From positions 25,513,300-25,577,299 of the forward strand of contig NC_067204.1 in assembly GCF_026262505.1 (NCBI RefSeq): 64,000 nt of DNA, given 5' to 3'. Within the stretch, counting starts at the first letter, position 1; each line of letters begins with the position of its first letter. A program made the translations under genes and the position numbers. Source of the DNA: Trichomonas vaginalis G3 (taxonomy: Eukaryota; Parabasalia; Trichomonadida; Trichomonadidae). The notes under the pieces were generated by a model that was not told the origin of the DNA, made no database searches, and was given only the letters and a program-made list of their open reading frames with translations. This document shows, one piece after another, positions 36,901-45,304 of the stretch.

Positions 36901-39031
36901 TTATTTCTGTGCCGTCTTCAAGTATGCCCCAGTACTTACGCTTGGAGAGGACATGAACTTCGGTGAAAATTTTGTCCAATTTGAATTGACCCATCTTTCA
37001 CCGACTAAACCCATTTCAATGAGTTTGTTGTACCCTTCTTCGTTCGTCATGAGTGCGTCAATGTTCTCATAGTAAACCACAACTTTCGATTTGACTTCGG
37101 AGAAGAATTTGTTGTAGTTGTCAAGGACTGCCTTTGCGAACTGAGGGTAAGACCAATGTTCGACAATAGGTTTTAATGTGGTTACTAAGCCACTTTGACC
37201 TTGAGTGAATTCGTACTTCAAAACAAAAGGAGAAAACCTTTCAACAAAGTTGTCGACCTTCTCATAATGTTTACTCTTCATCTCTTGAGGTTTCTTAATG
37301 GAATATCCCCATGTCGAATTCATAAGCAATTTGAGTGTCATTGCAAGTTTGGGGTTTGAAGCTTTCCTAATATCATACAGTTGTTGTATGACTTTTCCAA
37401 CTGTATAGTTCCTTCCCGGGAACTCACCATCTTCGTTTGGAATTCCAGTCGGAATATATTGGACAAACCTCATGTATGCAGCGTTAAGGTCGACATAGTA
37501 TATCTTTTCATCTGAGTCGAACTTGTCGCAACCAATTGGTCCAGTTTGTGGAAATTCAAGTGAGTCTCTTATCTTCTGAGAAACTTCTCCTGTTATCTCA
37601 TAAACATCGTCGAAGCAACCTGTTTCATATAAAACCTTCTGACCTAACTCAGATGCTCTCCAATACAATTTGACGTCAATTGATTGTCTCAATGGAAGTT
37701 TGTTTATAGCATTGAAGTTCTTGCAACCTCATTGGAAGTTCTTCTGGTTCAGGTTGGTATCGAACAATCCAACTCCTTGTGGAATTGTGTACTTCTTTTG
37801 TACTAGAACTTTGTCTGGAACAACTTTTGGTCTTGCTAACAGTGAAAAGTTTGTTTCGTCTTTTTGGTACAAAAGTTTTCTGTCAGCTTGTCATCTGGAA
37901 TTGGTTCCAACAAACCTTTCTCGAAAAGAATGTTTACAGCTCTGACAATGTTGCACTTGCCTTTTCCGAAACAATGGGTTTGTAAGACTTTCGTTCAACA
38001 TGAAGTGGTTGTGGACAATTACAATCTTCAACCATGGTAAATTGAACTCAACAACATAGTCGTCATGTGAAGAACCTTTAGTGTAGGTATGTTGACTCGG
38101 ATATTGACATTTGCCAACGGTGCAATTTTTGCCAATTGACCTCTGAGAATGTACCTTGTCTTCACACATGACTCAAGATACTTCATCTTCTCTTCTGTAA
38201 CAAGACCAGAGTTCCTGAGACATGTAAGAATGCAAGGTTCATTGACAATTGTTTCAATTGAATTGTAAATTCCATACCTTGTCAAGTCAATGTCAGACTT
38301 ATTTATGAAGGGGAAGTATCCAGCATGTTGTCTGACTGCTTGAGGGTTAGGTTGGTACCATTCGAACTTGACACTTGCAATTCCTTCAATGCATTCAAAA
38401 TGTCTGAGTCGGAGTCAACCATTTGTTCTCTCTTTGTAGTCTTGAAAGCGTCAAGAAGCATTGCAGCTGTTGTGACATTGCCATGTGCATAGTAAATGTG
38501 ACCATCCAAATCTGTTATGGTCAATCTGAGATTGTTCCTTTCTTATTTCCATCTTGAATTGCAGCAAGTACTCCCATGAAGCCTTCTTTGTTCTTTCCTT
38601 CGTCAAGTTTACTGTAAAGGTTCGACCAGATGTAATTTGACTTCTAACTTCACGATACTTTTCATATGCATATCTTGTTCTTTCCATGGGAGCATGACCA
38701 TCCTCTGCACTACCTTTTTTCCTTCTCAAAGGATGCAATTGTTCGTCATGTTTCCAGTAGAATCTGGCAAAGCCGTCGTGTCTTTCAACTTGAGTTCACT
38801 AACATCGAAAGGCATGTCCATAAGACGTTTCTTCTTCTAACCTCTCTAGTCTGTTTGATAATTTGCACGTGCTGTTTCCAAATCCATTTCGTAGCGAAGA
38901 CCAGCCAGTTTGTCATAGACTTTTATGGTCTTCCCTTCCTATATTTAAAATTCTTCGAAACTCTCCAACCATATCTTTTGTAACTCTGCTTTTATTCTAG
39001 CAGATTTTCTATCCATTCTATATGGGGGCAT
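36901..39031 (-). pseudogene. polB: Protein-primed DNA polymerase B, multiply frameshifted
   Basis: The C-terminal frame (36901-37692) has polymerase motif A YYVDLNAAYM, motif B KLLMNSTWGY and motif C YYENIDALMT, in that order, as in Maverick/adenovirus-type family B polymerases. In motif C the usual D-T-D reads N-I-D, so the first acidic residue is Asn in this copy. Upstream frames contribute LTRYGIYNSIETIVNEPCIL, CVKTRYILRGQLAKIA and an N-terminal SQITSGRTFTVNLTKERTKK. Start is ATG 39031 (MPPYRMDRKS). At least seven frame breaks occur in 2.1 kb. The exonuclease domain cannot be delineated confidently and parts may be deleted. The enzyme would copy the element using a terminal protein primer. 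Confidence 0.85.
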
Positions 39032-39061
39032 TTTTATAAAAATAAAAAAATATTTTTTTCT

Positions 39062-39639
39062 TTACTTAACATAACCGCCTGCTGCCATAAGTCTTTGACG
39101 CCAACCCATACCAGCTAATGAAGGTTGACTTGGTTTAGTTTCCAAACTAAACTTTGGTTTTGGTTATCTTCAGTTTTTGGTTTTTCTTCTTCTATCGGTT
39201 TTTCGTCACTTTCGGTTTCTCTGACTTTACTTCACTTGCAGGACAGTTGTGTCGTCAACATCTCATAAATATCATATGCCATTTGTTTTTGTTTTCCTTT
39301 CAACTTTTTGTGTTTGTTGTAAAGTTTAGAATATTTCGACTCTAAGTCAATGAGATGTTCTATAATGAACTGTTGGTCAGTGAAGTAAACTTTTCCATCT
39401 GTTGTCTCGAAAGCTCCTTCAGACTTCAATATTTTATTTGTGAGAGTCTGTTTCTTTTTGAGATACTTGCCGTTCCATTTTTATGAAAGTGACTTTGTAG
39501 TTAGGGTTTGTATTTCCAGACCTGGCACTTTCTATTATTGAATTTTTCTCTTCATCTGTAAGTTCTTTGACAGTTTTGACAATGGTTCTGAACTTTTTGT
39601 TTGTGGTGTCAAATCTACCGTTTCAACTTCTTCGGTCAT
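39062..39639 (-). pseudogene. Maverick gene with coiled coil, about 190 aa, frameshifted
   Basis: Start ATG 39639 (MTEEVETVDLT), then in other frames FRTIVKTVKELTDEEKNSII, the longest open part GAFETTDGKVYFTDQQFIIE with a helical LESKYSKLYNKHKKLKGKQK, an acidic/lysine tail, and the end GMGWRQRLMAAGGYVK before TAA 39062. At least four frame breaks. The start is preceded by TTTTTACTGAGATGAA, identical in pattern to the next upstream gene. Function unknown. Confidence 0.55.
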
Positions 39640-39657
39640 TTCATCTCAGTAAAAATT

Positions 39658-39807
39658 TTAGTTTGGTTTGTTTTCAACTGGTTGTTGTTTTTTTAAGTCG
39701 GTCTAAAACTTCCTGAGGTATAGGAAGAACTTGACAAACACGTTGTTAACTGCTGGAAGCCGACAAATCCATCTTGAACCCATTTGTCTCAATGCTGTAT
39801 TGTTCAT
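39658..39807 (-). pseudogene. Very small Maverick gene, about 49 aa, one frameshift
   Basis: Reads MNNTALRQMGSRWICRLPAV, then after one shift QVLPIPQEVLDRLKK and ends ENKPN at TAA 39658. The leader TTTTTTACTGAGATGAA matches that of the gene starting at 39639. Function unknown. Confidence 0.45.
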
Positions 39808-39826
39808 TTCATCTCAGTAAAAAACT

Positions 39827-40227
39827 TTACATTCCCCACGTTTGAGGCGGTTGAGGTTGGTTATTGTTTTACCCATTGTTGTGCATGGTTATATCCTCTG
39901 TTAAAGAATCTTTCACCTTGGTCCATATAGTGTCCTGCTTGGTTATAGTAGTCATTTGCTTTGTTATAATAGTTTCCTGCTTGTCTTCCTACATTGTCCA
40001 TCCATCCTTGAACTTTTCCTCTTGTTTCAGGATTTGGAATAAGATTTGTTGCATCTCGTGCTACATCCCAACCTTTCTGTACAGTTTGTATATAGGTTGT
40101 GCTTTCTCTTAAGTATACCTAATGTACTCAAAATCTTCCTTCCAACTCCAAATACACCTCTGGCTATTGTTCCCACTGCGGGTAAAAATCTAGATGCAAC
40201 TCCTGCTAATGCGCCAAATAAACCCAT
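39827..40227 (-). pseudogene. Met-Gly amphipathic Maverick protein, about 132 aa, frameshifted
   Basis: Begins MGLFGALAGVASRFLPAVGT with a glycine/alanine-rich amphipathic stretch. After a shift near 40105 it reads GWDVARDATNLIPNPETRGK, followed by an N/Y/Q-rich region (YYNKANDYYNQAGHYMDQ) and ends PQPPQTWGM. The head resembles that of the gene at 43448-43689. Such Gly-2 amphipathic heads suggest membrane interaction, comparable in character to membrane-active inner capsid proteins, but this is inference. Two or three frame breaks. Confidence 0.55.
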
Positions 40228-40244
40228 TTCTTATAGGATAAAAA

Positions 40245-41204
40245 ATGACGAATCCAAACAAGGACCCCTATGTTTCTAAAGCGACAAAGAAAGCACTCAT
40301 GATAAAAATCTTTAGTTCAACACCAAATGCTTGGTTTATGGATATCTTGGAAAACATTCCGAGAGTTAGAACAGATGGACCACCATACTGGTTAATATTT
40401 GTCGGTCAAAACACAAGATACTGTGAAGCCATACCATTATGGTCCAAAAATATTTTAGATGTGAAAACTGCTTTGACAATATTCGTTGACAAATACCATC
40501 CAACAAAACTGACATCTGACTGTGAAAGTTCTTTCAAATCAGATGATGTAAAAAACTATCTGCGTTCAAAAAATGTAAACCAATATTTCATTGTCGACCA
40601 AAACCATTCTGCTCTTGGTGTCATTGACGGTTGTATAAAAATGTTAAGAGACTTAAACCAACCACAAGGTGGTGAAGCAAATGAAATGTCATATGACGAC
40701 AAATATAGACACTTCTCCATGGCAAAGATGAGACAAGTTTTAAATATTTACAATAGCCGTAAACAAAAAGGTTTGGGAAACCACTCCCCCGAAGAAATGA
40801 AAAACAACCCTGACTTAGAGAAAGACTATATATTTAATAATTTAGTCAAAAGAGACAAACAAGAAAGAATGCCGGGCTTCAAACTTCAGAAAGGTGACAA
40901 AGTAAAAATAGAAATACCTAAACGCGACCCATATGAAAATACTATTGACTATGACAACAATGGGAACCCGACAGGTACTCACATTCGTGTTCGTAAAAAT
41001 AGAAGAAAGTATACAAGAGAATATTATGAAGTTTTAGGCAAACATGGCAAAATGTACACACTGCAAGCAGAAGATAAAACTACTATTGTCAGACCTCGTT
41101 TCAAACTTGTCAAAGTTCAAGGTGGTATACTTTCAAAGACAGTTCCTAACAAATATAAGACAACTCCTGACGAATATGCTAAAGAAGTTGAAAATGACGA
41201 CTAA
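40245..41204 (+). CDS. Maverick integrase (retroviral-type, rve), 319 aa
   Basis: Inserts the element and creates the 6-bp duplication. The catalytic core is visible: D33 (FMDIL), D92 (LTSDCESS) and, exactly 35 residues later, D128 in LGVIDGCIKML. The third position is Glu in retroviral integrases, so this one reads D-D-35-D. The C-terminal part has KLQKGDKVKIEI near residue 215, then a long basic linker and REYYEVLGKHGKMYTLQ, as expected of a chromo/SH3-like end. An N-terminal zinc finger (HHCC) is not visible. The frame is intact and starts 17 bases from a divergent gene, with leader GGATAAAAAATG. Confidence 0.88.
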   Translation: MTNPNKDPYVSKATKKALMIKIFSSTPNAWFMDILENIPRVRTDGPPYWLIFVGQNTRYCEAIPLWSKNILDVKTALTIFVDKYHPTKLTSDCESSFKSDDVKNYLRSKNVNQYFIVDQNHSALGVIDGCIKMLRDLNQPQGGEANEMSYDDKYRHFSMAKMRQVLNIYNSRKQKGLGNHSPEEMKNNPDLEKDYIFNNLVKRDKQERMPGFKLQKGDKVKIEIPKRDPYENTIDYDNNGNPTGTHIRVRKNRRKYTREYYEVLGKHGKMYTLQAEDKTTIVRPRFKLVKVQGGILSKTVPNKYKTTPDEYAKEVENDD

Positions 41205-42585
41205 GCATTTCTATACCATGCGTAAACTGTCATGTAAGGTGGCATGTATTCTTTACTTTGTCCCGTTGTTTGCGTATATCCTGAAACGCGATGTGTATGG
41301 TCTCCTTCTCCCCAAGTGTCATCCCAGTAACCATTTATAGCAAACTTAACGTCGTCTTTAACATCATATCCTTTACCTTTTGTCATTGCTGACCAACCCC
41401 AATATTTATGCCTATGCAAACCTGCTTGAGATGTACTTAAATTTATGTAGTGACTGTGTGCAGGTAAATTTGCACCTGAAATCGTTTTACTTCCACCTGT
41501 TTCCTTTGAAGAGTTTGCACAATACAAAAACCTGTCGACTATTTGAGTCCAAGTTCCAAAACCTAAAACTGTTGCTGGATTTGTTGAATTCATTGACGTA
41601 TAAATAGAGCCTATAGGATATAATGTTTGAAGTATTTCTGTCTTTAATGTTTGAAGCTCTGTTTTGTCTGCTTTCTTGTCTAACATTGCGGGTAGTTCAT
41701 ATGCTTCAAAGTTTCTGGCATGATCTTCGATATTCCTGCAACTCTTATCTTAATTGTTAAGAGTATCTTTTACGCTTGTACTCGGATTCTCTAAAGGTGC
41801 ACTTGAACCAAGGTCAAAGTTCAGTATTATGCGTCTGCTCTAACAGTTGTAAAACTTGTATGTGTATGGTTCTTATTTGCTTTCTTCTCTAACTCATCGT
41901 TAACATAAGTTTTATCTGCTTTAAGGTCTAAACATCCTGAAACCCATCCTGTATCAGCTTTAGTTTTAAGAATCTTCGATGTCCATCCATGATACCATTC
42001 AACCCTTTCTATAATTTCATTATCTTTTTCATCCACATATTCCTTATCTGCTTTCTTCTCTAACTTACTAGCCACATATTCCTCATCCGCTTTCTTTTCA
42101 AGGCTAACGTTTAAGTCTGTTATTTCAGATATAGAATGTGTATGAGTCTTTTTAGAATATTCGTTTTCAGCTCTTGTCACTTCACTTGACATTTTATTGT
42201 CAACATATGTTTTGTCTGCTAGTTCAGGATGAGTATGTTCTTTTGTTGCATAAGCATTGTTAGCTCTTTCTTCTTCTTTTGCTATTGCATCGTCTACATA
42301 TTCTTTGTCAGCTTTGTTGTCAACATCTGCTTTCAAAAGAAGTTCATTTATAGGTTTCTCGTTTAAAGTTCCTTTTGTTGGATTTATACAGACAGTATTG
42401 TTCTTCTTGTCTTGAAATAGAAACTCATCTGTTAAAGGGTTTAATGTCAGTTTTAAGTTTCCTTCTTTCAATGACTCAGATATCTTAGAATAGTTTGAAA
42501 AGTTTGTTGTGTTCTATTTTAGAGCTTGCATAATGAGTTGTCGGTTGTGTTGTATTTCTCTCATGGAAGCAATATCTTTCGACAT
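41201..42585 (-). pseudogene. Phage tail-fibre/collar-like protein, broken
   Basis: Start ATG 42585 (MSKDIASMREIQHNRQLIMQ). The frame has an in-frame TAG at 42514-42516, then runs 214 codons from 42471 with tandem KADKEYVD / EKKAD and KKTHTH units (fibre shaft style). A break at 41690-41830 passes through a short linker (FDLGSSAPLENPSTSVKD). The C-terminal 161-residue frame (41201-41686) has YPIGSIYTSMN, GFGTWTQIVDRFLY, LPAHSH, GDHTHRVSG and the end PPYMTVYAWYRNA. These are the hallmarks of bacteriophage tail collar/fibre tips that bind receptors or carry trimerisation domains. The ancestor would be about 460 residues. It overlaps the integrase stop by four bases, tail to tail. Confidence 0.75.
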
Positions 42586-42603
42586 TTTTATTCTAGATAA
42601 AAT

Positions 42604-43443
42604 ATGCTTCAATAGAGAAAAGAAAATTCAAGAGTTGCTACAACTAAACCATTAGATGAACTTTTTACTAATGTCGGTCAAAAGTTTGAGACAGAGACCG
42701 TAAAGCATGAAGGCTATCGTTTTGACTACCCATTAAGATATAAGAGACCCATCTGTCAAAAGCTATTGGCTTTCGTAGAATGAAGTTCATTTCAGAAGCC
42801 ATACATGGTTTCCCATTTACGGTCGGTTTTGAAGTTCGATACTATAACAAAGAAAAACGTATGTATGAGAAATTTGAACAGGGAAAACTTTTACAAGTTA
42901 GTTTGCTTGTAAACTTAGAAACAACTCTTCAAGCTTTTCAAGAAAAAATAAACGATATCTATATCGAATATGCAAACAGTATAACATTGACGAGGGAGAG
43001 TACCATCTCGATATTATTTATGACAGGAAAAATGCAACTGTTAAAATCAATAGAATAGAAGACCTTGGAGAAAACGTTTATATTTCTACAAAATATAACA
43101 ACTTGGCATGGTATAGATTTATGAGGATGTTAAATCAGCCTGCAGCATATCCAGTACACCCAGACTTTTATGAAGTCGAAAACCCTAATGGAACATATGA
43201 AAATGTTTTCGACCAGCTGCTATTATTGTTCATGCTTCATTTTCTGGCGCCCAAAACTCTTTCTTATGCTTGGCAAATGACTTTTACGAAAAACCTACAA
43301 AGTTATACGAACCACCAATGGAAGTATTTCAGACTTTCAAGTATGGTTTACTACAGATGGAAGAAAAGAATAATTCCATATACCATGCGTTTTACTTAGA
43401 ACTTAGTTTCATATACAACTACTATCGAACGGTAAAAATATAA
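42604..43443 (+). pseudogene. Maverick protein of unknown function, about 270 aa, frameshifted
   Basis: Pieces in several frames: ATTKPLDELFTNVGQKFETE, FISEAIHGFPFTVGFEVRYY (42780-43058), NRIEDLGENVYISTKYNNLA, AAYPVHPDFYEVENPNGTYE, and AIIVHASFSGAQNSFLCLAN near the end. The pattern of strands and aromatics suggests a beta-rich virion protein. A start at 42604 gives an immediate TAG and the early part is disrupted. At least five breaks. It lies between the fibre gene and the amphipathic-peptide gene, so a structural role is plausible but unproven. Confidence 0.5.
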
Positions 43444-43447
43444 TTTT

Positions 43448-43689
43448 TTAATACGGTTGAGGTGTTGGATTTGGTTGCCAACTAGACTGTGGTGCAGGTT
43501 CAGGCTGTTGTATAACAGGAGCTTTTCTTCTGGTTCAGGGTCTTTAGGTATAATACCAACAAACTGACCTACTCTTTTACCAATATTTTTGACTCCGTTC
43601 CAAATTCCTCTTCCTACGGTTTTTATTCCATTCCATATACCTCTTCCAACTCTTCTGAAGAAGTTTCCAATACTACTGAAGAAACCCAT
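43448..43689 (-). pseudogene. Met-Gly amphipathic peptide gene, about 80 aa, one frameshift
   Basis: Begins MGFFSSIGNFFRRVGRGIWN, followed by two near-repeats of GRGIWNGIKTV. Gly-2 and Ser-6 fit the N-myristoylation pattern. The frame shifts near 43530, after PKDPEPEE; in the other frame it ends APVIQQPEPAPQSSWQPNPT. The head is basic and amphipathic. Comparable in style to the gene at 39827-40227. A membrane-active or DNA-condensing small virion protein is a guess. Confidence 0.6.
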
Positions 43690-43707
43690 TTTACTATATG
43701 TAAAAAT

Positions 43708-44070
43708 CTAATGTCCGCCTAGTCTTTTGCGTTTCCTGTTGAGTTCCATAGCATTCTTTAACTGGAGCTCATACATTCTGTTTCTCCTCTGGTAGAAAAC
43801 ATATTCTGGGTCAACTCCTGTGTTCGCGTCATCTGCATAAAGTTGTTTATATCCCACTTCAGGGTTTGATATAAAACTCTTTCCATCTCATATTTGCATA
43901 CCATGGTGGCAAACCTAACGCAGCGTCATTTGACATGGCAGTTTGCATTTGTACATCTGTTGGCACTTGACCATAGTTTGCCATTGCAGTTTGTTTCTAA
44001 CTTCATTTGGAATATTCTCTGGGTTTGGTTGTCCAGGTTGCTGTGCATTCGCTAAGTTCTGTGCGTCCAT
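43708..44070 (-). pseudogene. Small Maverick gene, about 120 aa, two frameshifts
   Basis: Starts MDAQNLANAQQPGQPNPENI, continues in other frames VPTDVQMQTAMSNDAALGLP and NPEVGYKQLYADDANTGVDP, and ends QRRNRMYELQLKNAMELNRK followed by RKRLGGH. The basic C-terminus suggests nucleic-acid contact. Preceded by TTAGATAAAAAT. No family recognised. Confidence 0.55.
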
Positions 44071-44093
44071 TTAATATTAGATAAAAATATCTC

Positions 44094-44225
44094 TTACGAG
44101 TACATATACTGAACATTTGCAGGCATTGGTTCATCTTCATATTCTCTGTACTTTTCTGCCACGTCAAATAAATAAATGACACAATGGAAAAAACCTAAAA
44201 CAAGTAGTCCTATTTCAAACCACAT
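44094..44225 (-). CDS. Tiny membrane protein, 43 aa
   Basis: Intact short frame: MWFEIGLLVLGFFHCVIYLF forms one membrane span, then an acidic/aromatic tail (DVAEKYREYEDEPMPANVQY). AGAAAGTGTCAT on the minus strand (44252-44263) lies 26 bases before the start, a variant of the recurrent motif. Function unknown. Confidence 0.5.
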   Translation of the reverse strand: MWFEIGLLVLGFFHCVIYLFDVAEKYREYEDEPMPANVQYMYS

Positions 44226-44268
44226 TTACTTACTAATAAAATTTCTTTGTTATGACACTTTCTCCGGT

Positions 44269-45026
44269 TTATAGGACCTCTTCATATTCTATCTTGTCAT
44301 ATCTAAACTCATAGTCATGTATGTCCTCTAACCATTTCATGACACTTTCCAAACCACTTTTATCGGATGTAAAGTAAAAAGCATGGATGGTTATGTAAAA
44401 CGTCTAAAGTTTCTAAAGAGTCTCTCAAAGTCCAGTCTACTTGGTATTGAAAATCCCATGTGTTATAGAACGGCGGGTCCACTATAAAGAAAACATTTTC
44501 CTTGTCTTTATATTTTCATACAACTCTGTCCAATAACATCTCACAAACTCTATACCTCAATATATTTTTCTATGTCCTCTTTGAAAACATTTGTATAGTT
44601 AAGATATAAAACTTTTGACATAAGTGTTTCAATGTCATGAACTCTTATAGAACCACTATATAATAGTCTAGCAGATATACTATCCCAGTCTATATATTCT
44701 GCTTTTTTCAAAACCTCTCTCACAATATTTTTCTTATCTAATGGTATACGTTCCATCTTACCTATAGGTATCTTTTCTTTTAACTCTTTCAATATATTGT
44801 TTGTGTCTGGTATATGTTTGAGACGGTCCATATAGTTGTCGAAGTCATTGCATATAATCTTTGAGCCTGGGAATATTGTATGGCACAAATGGGATATATA
44901 GAAACTTCCACCGAACAAATCTACAAATGTTAGACCATTCGGTAGTTTCTTAAGTTCTCTCAATATAATATCTTTACATTTACTCTTATTTCCAAAGAAC
45001 GGTAACGGTGGTTTTGTAAAATTCAT
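44269..45026 (-). pseudogene. DNA N6-adenine methyltransferase (D12/Dam-like), frameshifted
   Basis: Transfers a methyl group from S-adenosylmethionine to adenine in DNA. The intact N-terminal frame (44550-45026, 158 residues) has PPLPFFGNKSK near the start, the SAM-binding FVDLFGGS, and ICNDFDNY. Downstream in another frame the catalytic motif reads FFIVDPPFYNTWDFQYQ (codons for DPPF at 44468-44479); relatives usually have DPPY. The end is in a third frame (SGLESVMKWLEDIHDYEF). Breaks fall near 44535 and 44390. Adenine methyltransferases are known Maverick cargo in T. vaginalis. This copy would lose its catalytic motif unless reading frames are restored. Confidence 0.8.
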
Positions 45027-45213
45027 TTATATATAATAATAAAAATGTTTTTTCCTGAAAAGTGACAGAAAAGTGACAAAGCATGAAAACATATATAATT
45101 TGTGAAAAGTGAAACATTATATAATGTTTTCGACCCAGAAGAAGGCTTCTTCCCAGAAGCAATGGAGGAAGAAGAAGAGTCCTCCGAATTCACACCAGAA
45201 GACTAACAATTTT
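45027..45213 (+). other. Right sub-terminal region with acidic-tail remnant
   Basis: Two AAAAGTGACA words (45057-45078) resemble the promoter motif. One plus-strand frame reads YNVFDPEEGFFPEAMEEEEE and SSEFTPED to a stop near 45210, like a C-terminal acidic tail without a proper start; another reads a basic peptide from ATG 45124. Neither is convincing. The region may be the end of a deleted gene. Confidence 0.35.
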
Positions 45214-45298
45214 CCGAATAAAAACTTCATTTATACTAAACATCTTCGGGGCTAGAGGGCACGAAGTGCCTGGAAGCCCCACTGCCTTTTTTTTTTTT
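45214..45298. repeat. Right terminal inverted repeat of the Maverick
   Basis: Reverse complement of 21989-22075 with a few substitutions. A single copy of the core is present, in contrast to 2.7 at the left end. It ends in a T run next to the duplicated TAATTA (45299-45304). Confidence 0.9.
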
Positions 45299-45304
45299 TA
45301 ATTA

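Larger units (their letters stand above)
21989..45298. mobile_element. Maverick/Polinton DNA transposon, 23.3 kb, decayed
   Basis: The boundaries are set by matching terminal inverted repeats (21989-22075 and 45214-45298) that begin with an A/T run followed by GG(T/C)AGTGGGG, plus a 6-bp duplication. Inside are the diagnostic genes: retroviral-type integrase (40245), protein-primed DNA polymerase B (36901-39031), SF3 helicase (29369), packaging ATPase (31557), double jelly-roll capsid protein (25784-27385) and a penton-like protein (28541). Additional cargo includes an adenine methyltransferase, a tail-fibre-like gene and an HNH endonuclease remnant. I found no recognisable adenovirus-type cysteine protease. 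Base and codon usage (many ACA, AAA, GAC) differ from host genes. Many genes are frameshifted, so this copy is probably non-autonomous. It lies just downstream of Raptor. Confidence 0.93.

Noticed and set aside
21989..45298. Adenovirus-type cysteine protease expected in Mavericks
   Set aside because: I looked for a GH(W/N)..D/N..Q..C arrangement in all broken and intact frames and found none convincing. It may be deleted or too decayed to see.
21989..45298. Explanation of all Maverick frameshifts as sequencing errors
   Set aside because: Long host genes on both sides (3-4.4 kb) are free of breaks, and intact Maverick genes are interspersed with broken ones. Errors at individual homopolymer sites cannot be excluded, but wholesale error is unlikely.
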